Of a stretch of 64,000 nt of DNA, positions 1 through 9,066 are shown piece after piece (positions within the stretch are counted from its first letter, which is position 1; the number at the start of each line of letters is the position of its first letter). The notes beneath the pieces are model-generated. The model saw nothing but the letters and a program-made list of their open reading frames with translations, had not been told where the DNA came from and searched no databases. The position numbers were made by a program, and so were the translations under genes. Origin of the DNA: Paraflavisolibacter caeni (GTDB taxonomy: Bacteria; Bacteroidota; Bacteroidia; Chitinophagales; Chitinophagaceae); the NCBI RefSeq assembly GCF_025628885.1, contig NZ_JAOTIF010000001.1:558001-622000 (forward strand). The letters are read 5' to 3'.

Positions 1-659
1 TCCTGAATTATATCCATACAGGCGAGGAATTAGATATTGAGCTTTCGAGCGAATTCATCTTGTTCGTTTCTACCCTGATGCGTATTAAAGCAAAAATGTT
101 GCTGCCCCGCAAGGAACTGGATGAACAGGGCAATGAAATTGACCCCAGGCAGGAATTGGTTGATAAGATCCTGGAGTATAAAAAGTTCAAGGAAGCTGCT
201 ATCAGGATGGCAGAACTTGAGGCCGAAAGGATCTTGATGGCAAAAAGGGGCAACATTCAGAAAGAAATGATAGAAATAGGAGAGCAGGCCGGGGAGGGTA
301 CTGAAATACAGACAATTACACTCTTCAAGTTGATGAAAGCTTTTGAGCGTGTGATGCAAAAGTATGAGGACCGCTTCAATAAGCCCGTACACACCGTGGT
401 GCAGTACAATTACACAATGGAGCACACCAAAGCAGACATGATCTCGATTGCACAGCGTGAGCGTAGCTTGTCCTTTGAAAAGGTTTTTGAAGTAGTCGAA
501 AATCGCGTGCATGCCATTTTCGTATTCCTGTCTATGCTGGAGTTAGTACAACAGAAATACTTGCGTATTATGATAGGAGATGGGCGTAATAACTTTCTTT
601 TGGAGTACAATGAAACGGAAGAAGGTCTGACAGACGAGGAGCATATGCATTTATTATAA
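1..659 (+). CDS. scpA: Segregation and condensation protein A, 5' end missing
   Basis: This is the kleisin subunit of the SMC-ScpAB condensin, which compacts and segregates the chromosome. The reading frame is open from base 3, so the gene begins before the window. About 218 codons are present, starting with residues LNYIHTGEELDIE. The stretch SEFILFVSTLMRIKAKMLLP matches the conserved kleisin block of ScpA, in which a helix precedes KxKMLLP. The C-terminal part (around LSFEKVFEVVENR and FVFLSMLELVQQKYL) fits the winged-helix domain that binds the SMC head. The middle linker is charged, as in the family. No scpB or smc is visible here, and the next gene (dxs) is convergent. Confidence 0.9.
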   Translation, partial: LNYIHTGEELDIELSSEFILFVSTLMRIKAKMLLPRKELDEQGNEIDPRQELVDKILEYKKFKEAAIRMAELEAERILMAKRGNIQKEMIEIGEQAGEGTEIQTITLFKLMKAFERVMQKYEDRFNKPVHTVVQYNYTMEHTKADMISIAQRERSLSFEKVFEVVENRVHAIFVFLSMLELVQQKYLRIMIGDGRNNFLLEYNETEEGLTDEEHMHLL

Positions 660-1143
660 ATGTTGTTTACCTCCATTTTTGGAGATTTTAACCATCTTTT
701 TTGGATTTCGCCGATCATTTTTCCGCTTTCGTCGATGTTAAAACGTTTTTTGAACGATTAATAGGTGGGTGTTGGAGGTGTTTGGATAGATTTGTTATAT
801 CATCCTTTGAAAGACAATACTATCCAAATAATCTTTAGAAAAACATTTGCATCCAATATCCTGAAAAAGCTAAGCCACTATCCTATACCACTTGAATATT
901 TAGGGTACAGCACTAACTGTCTTATAAAAGCGAGTTTTTACAACTCGCTTTTATCATTTATTGCTCTCTTCTTCAGTTATACTAATATTTCAATATTCTA
1001 GTATCAGAAGCAAATAGAGGATCAAGTTAAATGAAGAACAATACCGGCATTTACTTGCAGCCTACAGTAGGGCACAACCGTATTCCCCTTCGTTGCAAAA
1101 CCTCTAAAAAGAATCACTTCATGAAACTGTAAGCATTCATGAA
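660..1143. other. Intergenic gap between scpA and dxs
   Basis: The gap lies between two convergent genes. An open frame of 78 codons (765-1001, +) runs through it, but it has no recognisable family and overlaps the hairpin at 924-954. I do not call it a gene. No RNA gene was recognised. Confidence 0.5.
924..954. terminator. Hairpin, probable bidirectional terminator
   Basis: A perfect 13-bp stem (ATAAAAGCGAGTT at 924-936, its complement at 942-954) closes a 5-nt loop. The outer stem is A/T-rich on both sides, so it can act on either strand. It lies between the 3' ends of scpA (+) and dxs (-). Confidence 0.6.
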
Positions 1144-3075
1144 TCATCCCACTATTGTCATTCCTACCCGCTCTTTCATCATCTCTCTCACTGCATCCGC
1201 AATTCCCTGCGCATCATAACCACACTCACGGTGCAGTTCTTTCAACGTACCATGTTCTACAATACGATCCGGAATTCCTAAAATACGTACATCATTTTTA
1301 TAGCCATGTTGTTGCATGAATTCCAACACCGCACTGCCAAAGCCGCCAACTACAGAGCCATCTTCTACTGTAATAATCTTATCGTATTTGGCCAGCGCTT
1401 CATGTAGCAATTCTTCATCCAGTGGCTTTGCAAAACGCATATCATAATGGGCAGGTGTGATGTTATCAGTCCTGAGGTCCCGGATAGCGGCTGCTGCAAA
1501 ATTCCCAGGGTGGCCAAACGAAAGAATGGCTATATCTTTTCCATCCCTTAATTTTCTTCCTTTACCAATGGTGACAGTTTCGAATGGCTTCCTCCAGTCT
1601 GAAAGCACACCCTCGCCTCTTGGGTAACGAATCACAATGGGAAGTTCTGTACTGTCCAATTGAGCGGTGTACATCAGGTTGCGCAGTTCTGCCTCATTCA
1701 TCGGTGCCGAAATGATCATATTCGGAATGCAGCGGAAATATGGTATATCATAAGCGCCATGATGGGTGGGGCCATCTTCTCCAACCAATCCTGCTCTATC
1801 CAGGCAGAAAACGACCGGTAACTTCTGAATGGCCACATCATGCACAGCCTGGTCAAACGCCCGTTGCATAAAAGACGAGTAAATATTGCAGAATACCTTC
1901 ATGCCTTGGGTCGCCATACCGGCACTAAGCGTCACCGCATGTTGCTCACAAATACCTACATCGAAAGCACGATCAGGCATCTTTTCCATCATGAATTTCA
2001 ACGAAGAGCCGCTAGGCATGGCTGGGGTAATGCCAAAGATCTTACTATTCTGTTCTGCCAGTTCTATAATAGTGTGCCCGAAAACATCCTGGTATTTAGG
2101 AGGTTGGGGTAAGTCGTACTTCTTTTTGTAGATCTCGCCGGTAATTTTGTCAAACAAGCCGGGGGCATGCCATTTGGTTTGATCCTTTTCAGCCAGTGCA
2201 TAACCTTTGCCCTTTACAGTCAGCACATGCAAAAGCTTAGGCCCTGGAATATTTCTTAAATCAGCTAAAGTATCCGTAAGTTTAGTGATGTTATGGCCGT
2301 CAATAGGGCCAAAATAGCGTAGGTTCAGCGATTCAAACATGTTGCTGCTCCTGCTCACCATACCTTTTATGCCTGCCTCCAGCTTTGAAGCCATTTCACG
2401 GGTAAAGTTTTTTCCTACAGGCAGTTTGCCCAGCAACTTCCATACATCATCACGAAACTTGTTATACGCATGAGAGGTGGTAATATCGGTAAGGTATTCT
2501 TTCAGGGCACCCACGTTGGGGTCGATGCTCATGCAGTTGTCGTTCAAAATGATCAGAACATCGCTATCTGCAACCCCTGCATGGTTCAGGGCTTCAAAGG
2601 CCATACCGGCTGTCATAGCGCCATCGCCAATAACAGCAACTGATTTCCTATCCTTCTCTCCCTTATACTTTGCTGCCATAGCCATACCCAGGGCCGCAGA
2701 AATAGAGGTGGAAGAATGGCCAACTCCAAAGGTGTCATACTCGCTTTCACTGCGTTTTGGGAAACCGCTGATGCCGCCGTATTTGCGGTTGGTCTCGAAA
2801 AATTGCTGGCGGCCGGTGAGTATTTTATGACCGTAAGCCTGGTGTCCTACGTCCCATACCAGCTGATCATACGGAGTATTGTAAACGTAATGTAAGGCAA
2901 CTGTAAGCTCCACAACACCAAGACTGGCCGCAAAATGTCCTCCGTGAACGCTCACGACGTCAATAATATATTGACGAAGTTCGTCGCATACTTGGTACAA
3001 CTTGTCCTGTGGAATCTTTTTTAAGTCATCGGGACTCTGTATTGTTCTTAACAACGCCCCTGGTTCTATGTGCAT
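1144..3075 (-). CDS. dxs: 1-deoxy-D-xylulose-5-phosphate synthase
   Basis: This enzyme condenses pyruvate and glyceraldehyde 3-phosphate into DXP. That is the entry step of the MEP isoprenoid pathway and also feeds thiamine and pyridoxal synthesis. It is 643 aa, the usual length. The thiamine-diphosphate motif is clear: GDG at residues 150-152 and the closing NDN at 178-180. The conserved WDVGHQAYGHKILTGR lies near 74-89. The transketolase-like second half carries CEQHAVTLSAG, with the catalytic Glu, and DRAGLVGEDGPTHHG, with substrate-binding residues. The start ATG at 3075 gives MHIEPGALL, a normal N-terminus. It stands alone, convergent with scpA. Confidence 0.97.
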   Translation of the reverse strand: MHIEPGALLRTIQSPDDLKKIPQDKLYQVCDELRQYIIDVVSVHGGHFAASLGVVELTVALHYVYNTPYDQLVWDVGHQAYGHKILTGRQQFFETNRKYGGISGFPKRSESEYDTFGVGHSSTSISAALGMAMAAKYKGEKDRKSVAVIGDGAMTAGMAFEALNHAGVADSDVLIILNDNCMSIDPNVGALKEYLTDITTSHAYNKFRDDVWKLLGKLPVGKNFTREMASKLEAGIKGMVSRSSNMFESLNLRYFGPIDGHNITKLTDTLADLRNIPGPKLLHVLTVKGKGYALAEKDQTKWHAPGLFDKITGEIYKKKYDLPQPPKYQDVFGHTIIELAEQNSKIFGITPAMPSGSSLKFMMEKMPDRAFDVGICEQHAVTLSAGMATQGMKVFCNIYSSFMQRAFDQAVHDVAIQKLPVVFCLDRAGLVGEDGPTHHGAYDIPYFRCIPNMIISAPMNEAELRNLMYTAQLDSTELPIVIRYPRGEGVLSDWRKPFETVTIGKGRKLRDGKDIAILSFGHPGNFAAAAIRDLRTDNITPAHYDMRFAKPLDEELLHEALAKYDKIITVEDGSVVGGFGSAVLEFMQQHGYKNDVRILGIPDRIVEHGTLKELHRECGYDAQGIADAVREMMKERVGMTIVG

Positions 3076-3281
3076 GCCCGCTATTTAAGGGGTAAAAATA
3101 ATCCATTATTTCATCTTGCTGAAAAGTTCACTGCTTCACCTGCCTACTATTAACACTTATCTTTAATCTGTACCGCCCTTTATTACCGATTCATCTTCTC
3201 TTCCCACCAATTCACTTAAACCTTCAATTCCCTAATCAGCAATCTTCTACCAACCTCCCTTCAGTCAGAAGCCGTCCTTCA

Positions 3282-4817
3282 TCAATCTTTAACAAACCGC
3301 AACGAAATTGGTTTAAAATTGTCGACGGAATAAATAAAAACTTGGTAAAACCCCTTAGATAAATGATGAACGGGCAGCGTAAAATTGTATTGATTACTCC
3401 CAATATGCAAATCACCTTGTTCCACCAGGCTATTTTGAAGATTGTAAATTTTATAGCTTAACTGGGAGGGCAATGGTGTTCCGGGTTGTATTGTGATAGA
3501 TCCTTTAGCCGGATTAGGCCACAACTTGCTGGCAGTAACAGAAATGGAAGAATGCGTGCTGATAATGCCCGAATAAATAACGTTTCCGTTTTTTAAAGTA
3601 ATACGTAGCCTGAAAAACCTGGCTTCTGAAGCCGGTATGACAGCTGAAAATGTTTGTGTGCCAGACGAACGGTCGTCGATAGTCTGATGAAAGGCAGTCG
3701 TAAACCCACTGTTATGATTACTCTGCTCCAATAGGATAGTACGAACAGATTCCACTTCACTGATCGCCCAGGAAAAACTTTGCTTGTTATCCTCTGTCTT
3801 CAGGTGTTTGAAAGACAATATATGCACCGGTAAAACAGTACTGCACTCCAGGATTTGAAAATCAAAAGTTTTTGAATTGCAGGCCTGCGGAGTAAATAAC
3901 GTAATCCGGTAGTTACCGGCCTTTAAATCGTTAATATCAATTCTGCTTGGGGTGTTGTCTACACCACTGGTATACTGGTCGGAAGATGAGAATAATTGAT
4001 TGTTGTCTGCATCATAAGCCAGGGTGTAATTCATAGGGAATATGTCCGTATAGCTTGTGGCAATGACATTGATGGAAATAGCGCCTTTACTGTTATTGCA
4101 CTCCATCGAATTGGTAATTGTTAATTCATAGGATATGGAGGCAGCATCGCCAAGCGAATAATTAGGGGCATTTGCACTTTGGGTAGATTCCTTGATCCAT
4201 TTGCAATCACCGTCAATAATACGGGCAAACGAGTTGCCGCGGCCGGTCGATTGTCCAACGGCTGTTTCATATGGAATATTTATCAAGTCCAGGTCAAAGC
4301 TCCTTGAAGTGCAATTTCCATTGAGTGTGGAGGTTTGGATAAATGCAGACGCCTCGGTTGCTGATGGATCACGTACAAGGGCATCTACCACATTGAGATT
4401 CGGATCCAATAAAACCACCTGCTCATTTCCATTGCCCCCATCAGTAAAAAGACCATCATTGTTTGTTGGTATAGTGCCGCTGGTACAATTACAGGTAGTC
4501 CAATTGAGACTAACATGGACCGCACTGTCTAAATTACCGCAGCCCTTGGGTAATATGTCTTGCCCGGATATAAGATAATACTGGCCAGGTTGTAAAATTG
4601 TGTTAGAGGGAATGGTAATGGAAAAGTCTCCTTCTGTTAAAATGTAGCACCCTATGTTTACAGGTCCTGGTCCGAAATTATACAACTCAACAAATTCGGT
4701 TGTTGTATTGCAGCCACTACTTGCCCAGGGTAAATATTCATTAATAACAACACGGCCCTGCCCGAAAGAGCAGAATTGAAACAAAATCAATAGGGCTAGG
4801 ATTAGGAACTTTTTCAC
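3282..4817 (-). CDS. Secreted lamin-tail-domain protein with type IX sorting domain
   Basis: This is a predicted exported protein of 511 aa starting at GTG (4817). A signal peptide (MKKFLILALLILFQFCSFGQ) comes first. Residues of about 21-130 form a lamin-tail domain (VVINEYLPWASS, then TEFVELYNFGPGPVNIGCYIL), a fold often found on secreted bacterial enzymes and adhesins. The middle has no catalytic motif that I recognise. The last 80 residues (LWPNPAKGSITIQPG to LRFVKD) look like a type A C-terminal sorting domain of the type IX secretion system, so the protein is probably anchored on or released from the cell surface. Its function is unknown; adhesion or display is a guess. It reads away from the sensor kinase gene. 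Confidence 0.8.
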   Translation of the reverse strand: MKKFLILALLILFQFCSFGQGRVVINEYLPWASSGCNTTTEFVELYNFGPGPVNIGCYILTEGDFSITIPSNTILQPGQYYLISGQDILPKGCGNLDSAVHVSLNWTTCNCTSGTIPTNNDGLFTDGGNGNEQVVLLDPNLNVVDALVRDPSATEASAFIQTSTLNGNCTSRSFDLDLINIPYETAVGQSTGRGNSFARIIDGDCKWIKESTQSANAPNYSLGDAASISYELTITNSMECNNSKGAISINVIATSYTDIFPMNYTLAYDADNNQLFSSSDQYTSGVDNTPSRIDINDLKAGNYRITLFTPQACNSKTFDFQILECSTVLPVHILSFKHLKTEDNKQSFSWAISEVESVRTILLEQSNHNSGFTTAFHQTIDDRSSGTQTFSAVIPASEARFFRLRITLKNGNVIYSGIISTHSSISVTASKLWPNPAKGSITIQPGTPLPSQLSYKIYNLQNSLVEQGDLHIGSNQYNFTLPVHHLSKGFYQVFIYSVDNFKPISLRFVKD

Positions 4818-4991
4818 GTTACGGGTTTAGCCGGGCTCTAAATTAATGAATTACAATTAGCGAAATAACATATTAAATCATAATAGATATATTTTGCCGT
4901 CTTGTTATTTTATTCTAATAAGTGTTTGCACTGATGAGGTGTGGAAATTTTCCTTTTAAATCAGATATTCCCCGTTGGTATATTTATACGC

Positions 4992-5022
4992 TTTGATGCC
5001 ATGCACTGAAAAAGTAGCTTTG
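4992..5022 (+). promoter_or_regulatory. Bacteroidota-type promoter for the LytTR kinase gene
   Basis: TTTG (4992-4995), a 19-bp spacer and TAGCTTTG (5015-5022) match the Bacteroidota sigma consensus (TTTG, 19-21 bp, TAnnTTTG) exactly. The predicted transcription start falls at about 5026-5029, on the ATG at 5027, so the mRNA would be leaderless or nearly so. Confidence 0.6.
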
Positions 5023-5026
5023 CTAT

Positions 5027-6067
5027 ATGAAGCCATCTAATGCCCGTTATTGGACTTTTCAATTCGTTGGGTGGGGTGTATATGCTCTGATTAGCATCTT
5101 TTTCGCCATTTTATTTGACCAATTGAGCCGGGAAACTATTTTCCGTGTCCTTTTCTTTGTAGAAATAGGTATTATCTTCTCTCATTTGATGCGGATGATC
5201 ATCCGCCGCTCATCAATTTTATTGAGAAGCCTCCAGCAGCAGGTAATTATCTTCATTATTCTGACGATTACATTTGCTATCCTGATGGCTATGATCCAAA
5301 CACCATTCGAACAGGTGTGCGATCTGTGGCTAACCATCAGGAATAAAAAAGCGGCCTTTCATAAGCTGTTCTTTTACAATTTCAGTACAGGTGTTTCCTT
5401 GTTGTTTATCTGGAACCTTATCTACTTCATGTACCATTATATCATGAAAAGCCGGAAGCAGCAAATGGATACCCTGCAATTGGAAGCCATGGTAAAGGAA
5501 CTGGAACTGAAAACGATCAAGGCGCACATTAACCCTCATTTTATATTCAATGCCTTGAACAGTATCCGCGCCCTGATTGATGAAAATCCGGAACGGGCAA
5601 GGAGAGCAGTTACTGAATTGAGCAATATTTTACGAAGCAGCTTGAAAACAGAGAAAGGGGAAACTGTTAGTCTGAACGAAGAGCTGAAAATAGTAAAAGA
5701 CTACCTGGCCTTGGAAAATATGCGCTTCGAAGACCGGCTGAAAGTGGTCTATGACGTCGAAGATAGAACCTTGGAAAAACAAGTGCCGCCAATGATGTTG
5801 CAGACCCTGGTAGAAAATGCGATTAAGCATGGAATCAGCAAACAGGTTCAGGGTGGTATGGTGAAGATCATTTCCGGAATAAAAGATAATTACCATCTGT
5901 TGGCTGTACAAAACACAGGGCATTTGAATGGGGGTGCAAATCGTGCCGGTTTCGGGTTTTCTAGTACCCAGGACAGACTGCAACTGCTTTTTGGAAATAA
6001 AGCCAGTTTTGAAATTAGGCAGCTAAACGAACAATTAGTAGAAGCAAAGGTGATGATACCTGCTTAA
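5027..6067 (+). CDS. LytTR-system sensor histidine kinase
   Basis: This is a membrane kinase of the LytS/YehU type (His_kinase family PF06580), 346 aa. Four hydrophobic segments fall at about residues 8-30, 38-58, 74-95 and 115-140, followed by a short coiled coil. The phospho-acceptor motif HINPHFIFNALNSIR contains His171, and the ATPase N-box MLQTLVENAIKHGISK lies near residue 265. The C-terminus keeps a G-box-like GFGFSSTQDRLQLLFG. No extracellular sensor domain is visible, so any signal is probably sensed within the membrane. The adjacent gene 65 bp downstream encodes its likely partner regulator. Confidence 0.92.
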   Translation: MKPSNARYWTFQFVGWGVYALISIFFAILFDQLSRETIFRVLFFVEIGIIFSHLMRMIIRRSSILLRSLQQQVIIFIILTITFAILMAMIQTPFEQVCDLWLTIRNKKAAFHKLFFYNFSTGVSLLFIWNLIYFMYHYIMKSRKQQMDTLQLEAMVKELELKTIKAHINPHFIFNALNSIRALIDENPERARRAVTELSNILRSSLKTEKGETVSLNEELKIVKDYLALENMRFEDRLKVVYDVEDRTLEKQVPPMMLQTLVENAIKHGISKQVQGGMVKIISGIKDNYHLLAVQNTGHLNGGANRAGFGFSSTQDRLQLLFGNKASFEIRQLNEQLVEAKVMIPA

Positions 6068-6132
6068 AATAATAAATCTTCAACTGTAAAGCTTAATTCC
6101 ATACTCCAAACAATAAATTATAAATTCATCCA

Positions 6133-6864
6133 ATGAAAGCAATAATTATTGACGACGAACGTCTGGCAAGAACAGAATTGCGAAAACTGCTGCAGGATTT
6201 CCCGGAAATAGAGATCGTGGATGAAGCGGCTAATGCTGATGAGGGGCTTTCCAAAATCGAAAACCTGAACCCTGACCTGATTTTTTTGGATATCCAGATG
6301 CCTGGCAAAACTGGATTCGATCTGCTCAACGAATTGGATCGCGCTCCTCATGTGATCTTCACAACTGCATATGATGAATTTGCCTTAAAAGCATTTGAAG
6401 TAAATGCTTTGGATTACCTGTTAAAACCCATAGAACCCAAACGTCTGGCTGATGCTATTCACAAGTTGAATGCCGCAGAAAATAGTAACAGCAATAATAC
6501 AACTGCCACTGATGCCAACAGGAGCTTGCTTACTGAACATGACCAGGTTTTTGTAAAGGATGGCGAACGCTGCTGGTTTGTTAAATTAAGCGACATCCGC
6601 CTGTTTGAAAGCGTTGGGAACTATGCAAAAGTGTTCTTTGGCAATAATAAACCACTGATATTAAAATCACTGAATGCCTTGGAAGAGCGCCTGGACGAAA
6701 AAGTATTTTTCCGCGCCAATCGAAAGCATATTGTGAATATGCGAATGATTGATAAAATAGAGCCCTATTTTAACGGGGGCTTACTTCTGGAGTTAAAAGG
6801 GGGAGAAAAAATTGAAGTAAGCCGCAGGCAGACTGTGAAATTTAAAGAAATGATGAGCCTGTAA
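6133..6864 (+). CDS. LytTR-family response regulator
   Basis: This 243-aa cytoplasmic regulator is the likely partner of the kinase just upstream. The receiver domain (1-120) has the acidic pair in IIIDDERLAR, the phospho-acceptor Asp53 in FLDIQMPGKTG, and the conserved Lys in YLLKPIEP. A flexible Asn/Thr-rich linker (residues 115-130) leads to a LytTR DNA-binding domain (DQVFVKDGERCWFVKLSDI through FFRANRKHIVNMRMIDKI to the end). LytTR domains bind direct repeats upstream of targets; no target can be named from this window. The following peptidase is 49 bp downstream on the same strand and may be co-transcribed. Confidence 0.93.
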   Translation: MKAIIIDDERLARTELRKLLQDFPEIEIVDEAANADEGLSKIENLNPDLIFLDIQMPGKTGFDLLNELDRAPHVIFTTAYDEFALKAFEVNALDYLLKPIEPKRLADAIHKLNAAENSNSNNTTATDANRSLLTEHDQVFVKDGERCWFVKLSDIRLFESVGNYAKVFFGNNKPLILKSLNALEERLDEKVFFRANRKHIVNMRMIDKIEPYFNGGLLLELKGGEKIEVSRRQTVKFKEMMSL

Positions 6865-6913
6865 AAACGGCTGCAATATTCCAATATCCTAATTTTCAAT
6901 ATCATTATAAGCC

Positions 6914-7873
6914 ATGCTAAAAGCAGCCATTTCCTTTTTACTCATTTCCTTTCACTTCATTGCTAGTGCTCAGGCAAAAAGTATTGTATTTGAAGCAAAA
7001 GAGGCCGAAAAGATCATCAAGGTCCTGGCTGCAGACAGTATGCAGGGTAGAAAAGCTGGAACCCAAGGCTGTGAAAAGGCAGCCCTCTTTATCGCTTCAG
7101 AATTTCAACACATTGGATTGCAACCCATAGCAGGTGGCCAGTTTTTGCAAACATTCAACCTGAAACCTGGACAATCTTTATCTGGCGAAGGTCCAAAATT
7201 GAATAATGTTGTTGGCATTCTGCCGGGTAAAACAAAGCCCGGGGAGTTTGTCATTTTCTCTGCACATTTCGATCATTTGGGTGTTGGGGTCCCGGAAAAT
7301 GGCGATAGCATCTATAACGGAGCCAACGATGATGCCGCAGGCACCACTGCTGTGATCATGCTGGCACAGTATTTCAAGCAATTAGCAAACAACGATCGTA
7401 CATTGGTCTTTGCTGCCTTCACCGCTGAAGAAATTGGAGGTTTTGGTTCCCAGTACTTTTCTAAGCAATTCGATCCGGCCAAGGTAGTTGCTATGTTTAA
7501 TATAGAGATGATTGGCACTACATCTAAGTGGGGTAAGAACACTGCCTACATTACCGGTTTTGAAAAAACTGACATGGGTAAGATCATGCAGAAAAATCTG
7601 AAGGGAACAGCTTTCTCTTTTTACCCTGATCCTTACCCGGAACAGCAATTATTTTATCGCTCCGACAATGCAACTCTAGCAAGGCTGGGTGTTCCTGCGC
7701 ATACAATTTCAACAGCCAAAATGGATGATGAAAAATATTACCATTCTGTAGAAGATGAAGTTGAAACCCTGGACTTGAATAACATGGTGCAGATCATTAA
7801 AGCCATAGCAGAGAGTAGCAGAACCATTATTGCAGGAAATGATACCCCTACCCGCGTTCCTGCGCTTAAATGA
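6914..7873 (+). CDS. Secreted M28-family zinc metallopeptidase
   Basis: This is a predicted periplasmic or secreted aminopeptidase-like enzyme of 319 aa. A signal peptide (MLKAAISFLLISFHFIASAQA) precedes a single M28 domain. The metal ligands are visible in order: His in SAHFDHLG, Asp in NGANDDAAGT, the catalytic Glu pair in FTAEEIGGFGS, then NIEMIG, where many relatives have Asp, and the final His in YYHSVEDEVETLD. The substrate is unknown; peptides or peptidoglycan fragments are typical. It follows the LytTR regulator closely, so it may belong to the same transcript. Its last 8 bases overlap the end of the convergent GGGP synthase gene. Confidence 0.88.
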   Translation: MLKAAISFLLISFHFIASAQAKSIVFEAKEAEKIIKVLAADSMQGRKAGTQGCEKAALFIASEFQHIGLQPIAGGQFLQTFNLKPGQSLSGEGPKLNNVVGILPGKTKPGEFVIFSAHFDHLGVGVPENGDSIYNGANDDAAGTTAVIMLAQYFKQLANNDRTLVFAAFTAEEIGGFGSQYFSKQFDPAKVVAMFNIEMIGTTSKWGKNTAYITGFEKTDMGKIMQKNLKGTAFSFYPDPYPEQQLFYRSDNATLARLGVPAHTISTAKMDDEKYYHSVEDEVETLDLNNMVQIIKAIAESSRTIIAGNDTPTRVPALK

Positions 7874-8612
7874 CAACCTTAGCCTGCACCGCTGCTGCCA
7901 TTTCTTTAATGAGTAGAATGTCTTTTTCAATGGCATTGCCTACAACAATAACATCTGCGCCTGCTTTGCAATTGAGATACGCTTTTTCTGCATCACGGAT
8001 ACCCCCGCCAACAATTAGTGGTACATCGATGTTTTTTGCAACAGCTGAAATCATTTCTTCAGAAATGGCTTTTTTAGCACCGCTGCCAGCATCCATATAA
8101 ATCAGTTTCATGCCCAGCATCTCGCCCGCCATAGCCGTACATAAAGCAATATCGCTTTTATCAGAAGGAATAGGAGTCGCATTGCTGATATAAGAAACCG
8201 TAGTAGGCGCTCCGCCATCAACAACCATATAACCTGTAGAAATTATCTCCAACCCACTCTTTTTTACAAAAGGAGCAGAGATAACATGTTGCCCGATCAA
8301 TAATTCAGGATTTCTGCCAGAAATGAGAGATAAATATAACAAGGCATCGGCATGCCTGCTGATTTGTGAAGGACTGCCTGGGAACAGGACTACAGGAATA
8401 TTACATTGTTTTTTTATTTCTAAAACAATTTCATCGAGCTGATTGGAAATCACAAGGCTGCCACCTACAAAAAAATAGTCAGCACCTGATTCCAAGGCTA
8501 AATCAATTACAGCATGTAATGAAGATTTCCCTGTTTTGTCCGGGTCTATTAAAATGGCAAAAGACTTTTGTCCGCTCTTTTTCTTTTCCAGTAACGATTG
8601 ATAAACAGTCAT
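7866..8612 (-). CDS. Geranylgeranylglyceryl-phosphate synthase family protein
   Basis: This TIM-barrel prenyltransferase of about 248 aa belongs to the GGGP synthase/PcrB family. It joins a polyprenyl diphosphate to sn-glycerol-1-phosphate, an ether-lipid reaction known from archaea and also present in Bacteroidota. Visible motifs are FAILIDPDKTGKSSLHAV at the N-terminus, YFFVGGSLVISNQLDE, the substrate loop STGYMVVDGGAPTTVSYI, YMDAGSGAKKAI and the phosphate-binding PLIVGGGIRDAEKAY with ADVIVVGNAIEKD. I chose the ATG at 8612 (MTVYQSLL) over the TTG two codons upstream. The 3' end overlaps the convergent peptidase by 8 bp. Confidence 0.9.
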   Translation of the reverse strand: MTVYQSLLEKKKSGQKSFAILIDPDKTGKSSLHAVIDLALESGADYFFVGGSLVISNQLDEIVLEIKKQCNIPVVLFPGSPSQISRHADALLYLSLISGRNPELLIGQHVISAPFVKKSGLEIISTGYMVVDGGAPTTVSYISNATPIPSDKSDIALCTAMAGEMLGMKLIYMDAGSGAKKAISEEMISAVAKNIDVPLIVGGGIRDAEKAYLNCKAGADVIVVGNAIEKDILLIKEMAAAVQAKVVI

Positions 8613-9066
8613 CCACAAGGGTTATGTTGCTGCAAAAATGCAAAAAAGTTTTTGGAATCCGGGATGGTTAAAAAGGACTGGTACAATTGATGCTGCCAAA
8701 TAGATCATTTTGGAGTCTTTTTTTGATCTTTTTCATGTATAGAAAATCGTCACCGCTAACAAAGAATTATGATATAATGTAACGGGTGATTGCATGGATT
8801 TTTAACATAAATACTACCGCTTCTTTTAAATATTTTTCACAGAAAAAACGTATATTAAAGGACTTTCTGGTAGTTAAAAATTATTTTCCTGACTACCAAA
8901 AAAAAATATCCTCAAATATTCCAAAAGGAGGTGCATAAATTCTGAAAATCACTACCAGCTTGCTTTTTACGATTTGTTCACCTGATTTATGCACACGTGT
9001 GCATATCTATGGCCCTGTATTTTCACTTAGTAAAAATATTTTCGTTCTCCCGCAAAACTTTTGAGG
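8613..9066. other. Long gap upstream of the ribonucleotide reductase gene
   Basis: This AT-rich divergent intergenic region of about 450 bp holds the control signals for nrdJ and the GGGP synthase gene. It contains the palindrome listed separately. GTGCATAAAT at 8931-8940 is complementary to 8985-8994, and TGGTAGT (8868-8874) is complementary to ACTACCA (8892-8898). No cobalamin riboswitch core and no clear promoter were found. Confidence 0.5.
8988..9005. promoter_or_regulatory. 18-bp perfect palindrome, candidate operator
   Basis: TATGCACACGTGTGCATA is a perfect palindrome that ends 61 bp before the nrdJ start. Its left arm can also pair with GTGCATAAAT at 8931-8940. It looks like a dimeric repressor site, but the protein is unknown and the sequence does not resemble the NrdR box as I know it. 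Confidence 0.45.

Noticed and set aside
765-1001. 78-codon open frame on the plus strand
   Set aside because: No recognisable family, AT-rich biased composition, and it contains the 924-954 terminator hairpin.
8619-9060. Possible cobalamin riboswitch upstream of nrdJ
   Set aside because: I looked for the B12-box (GCCACTG) and the AGTCAGGATAC-type segment and found neither.
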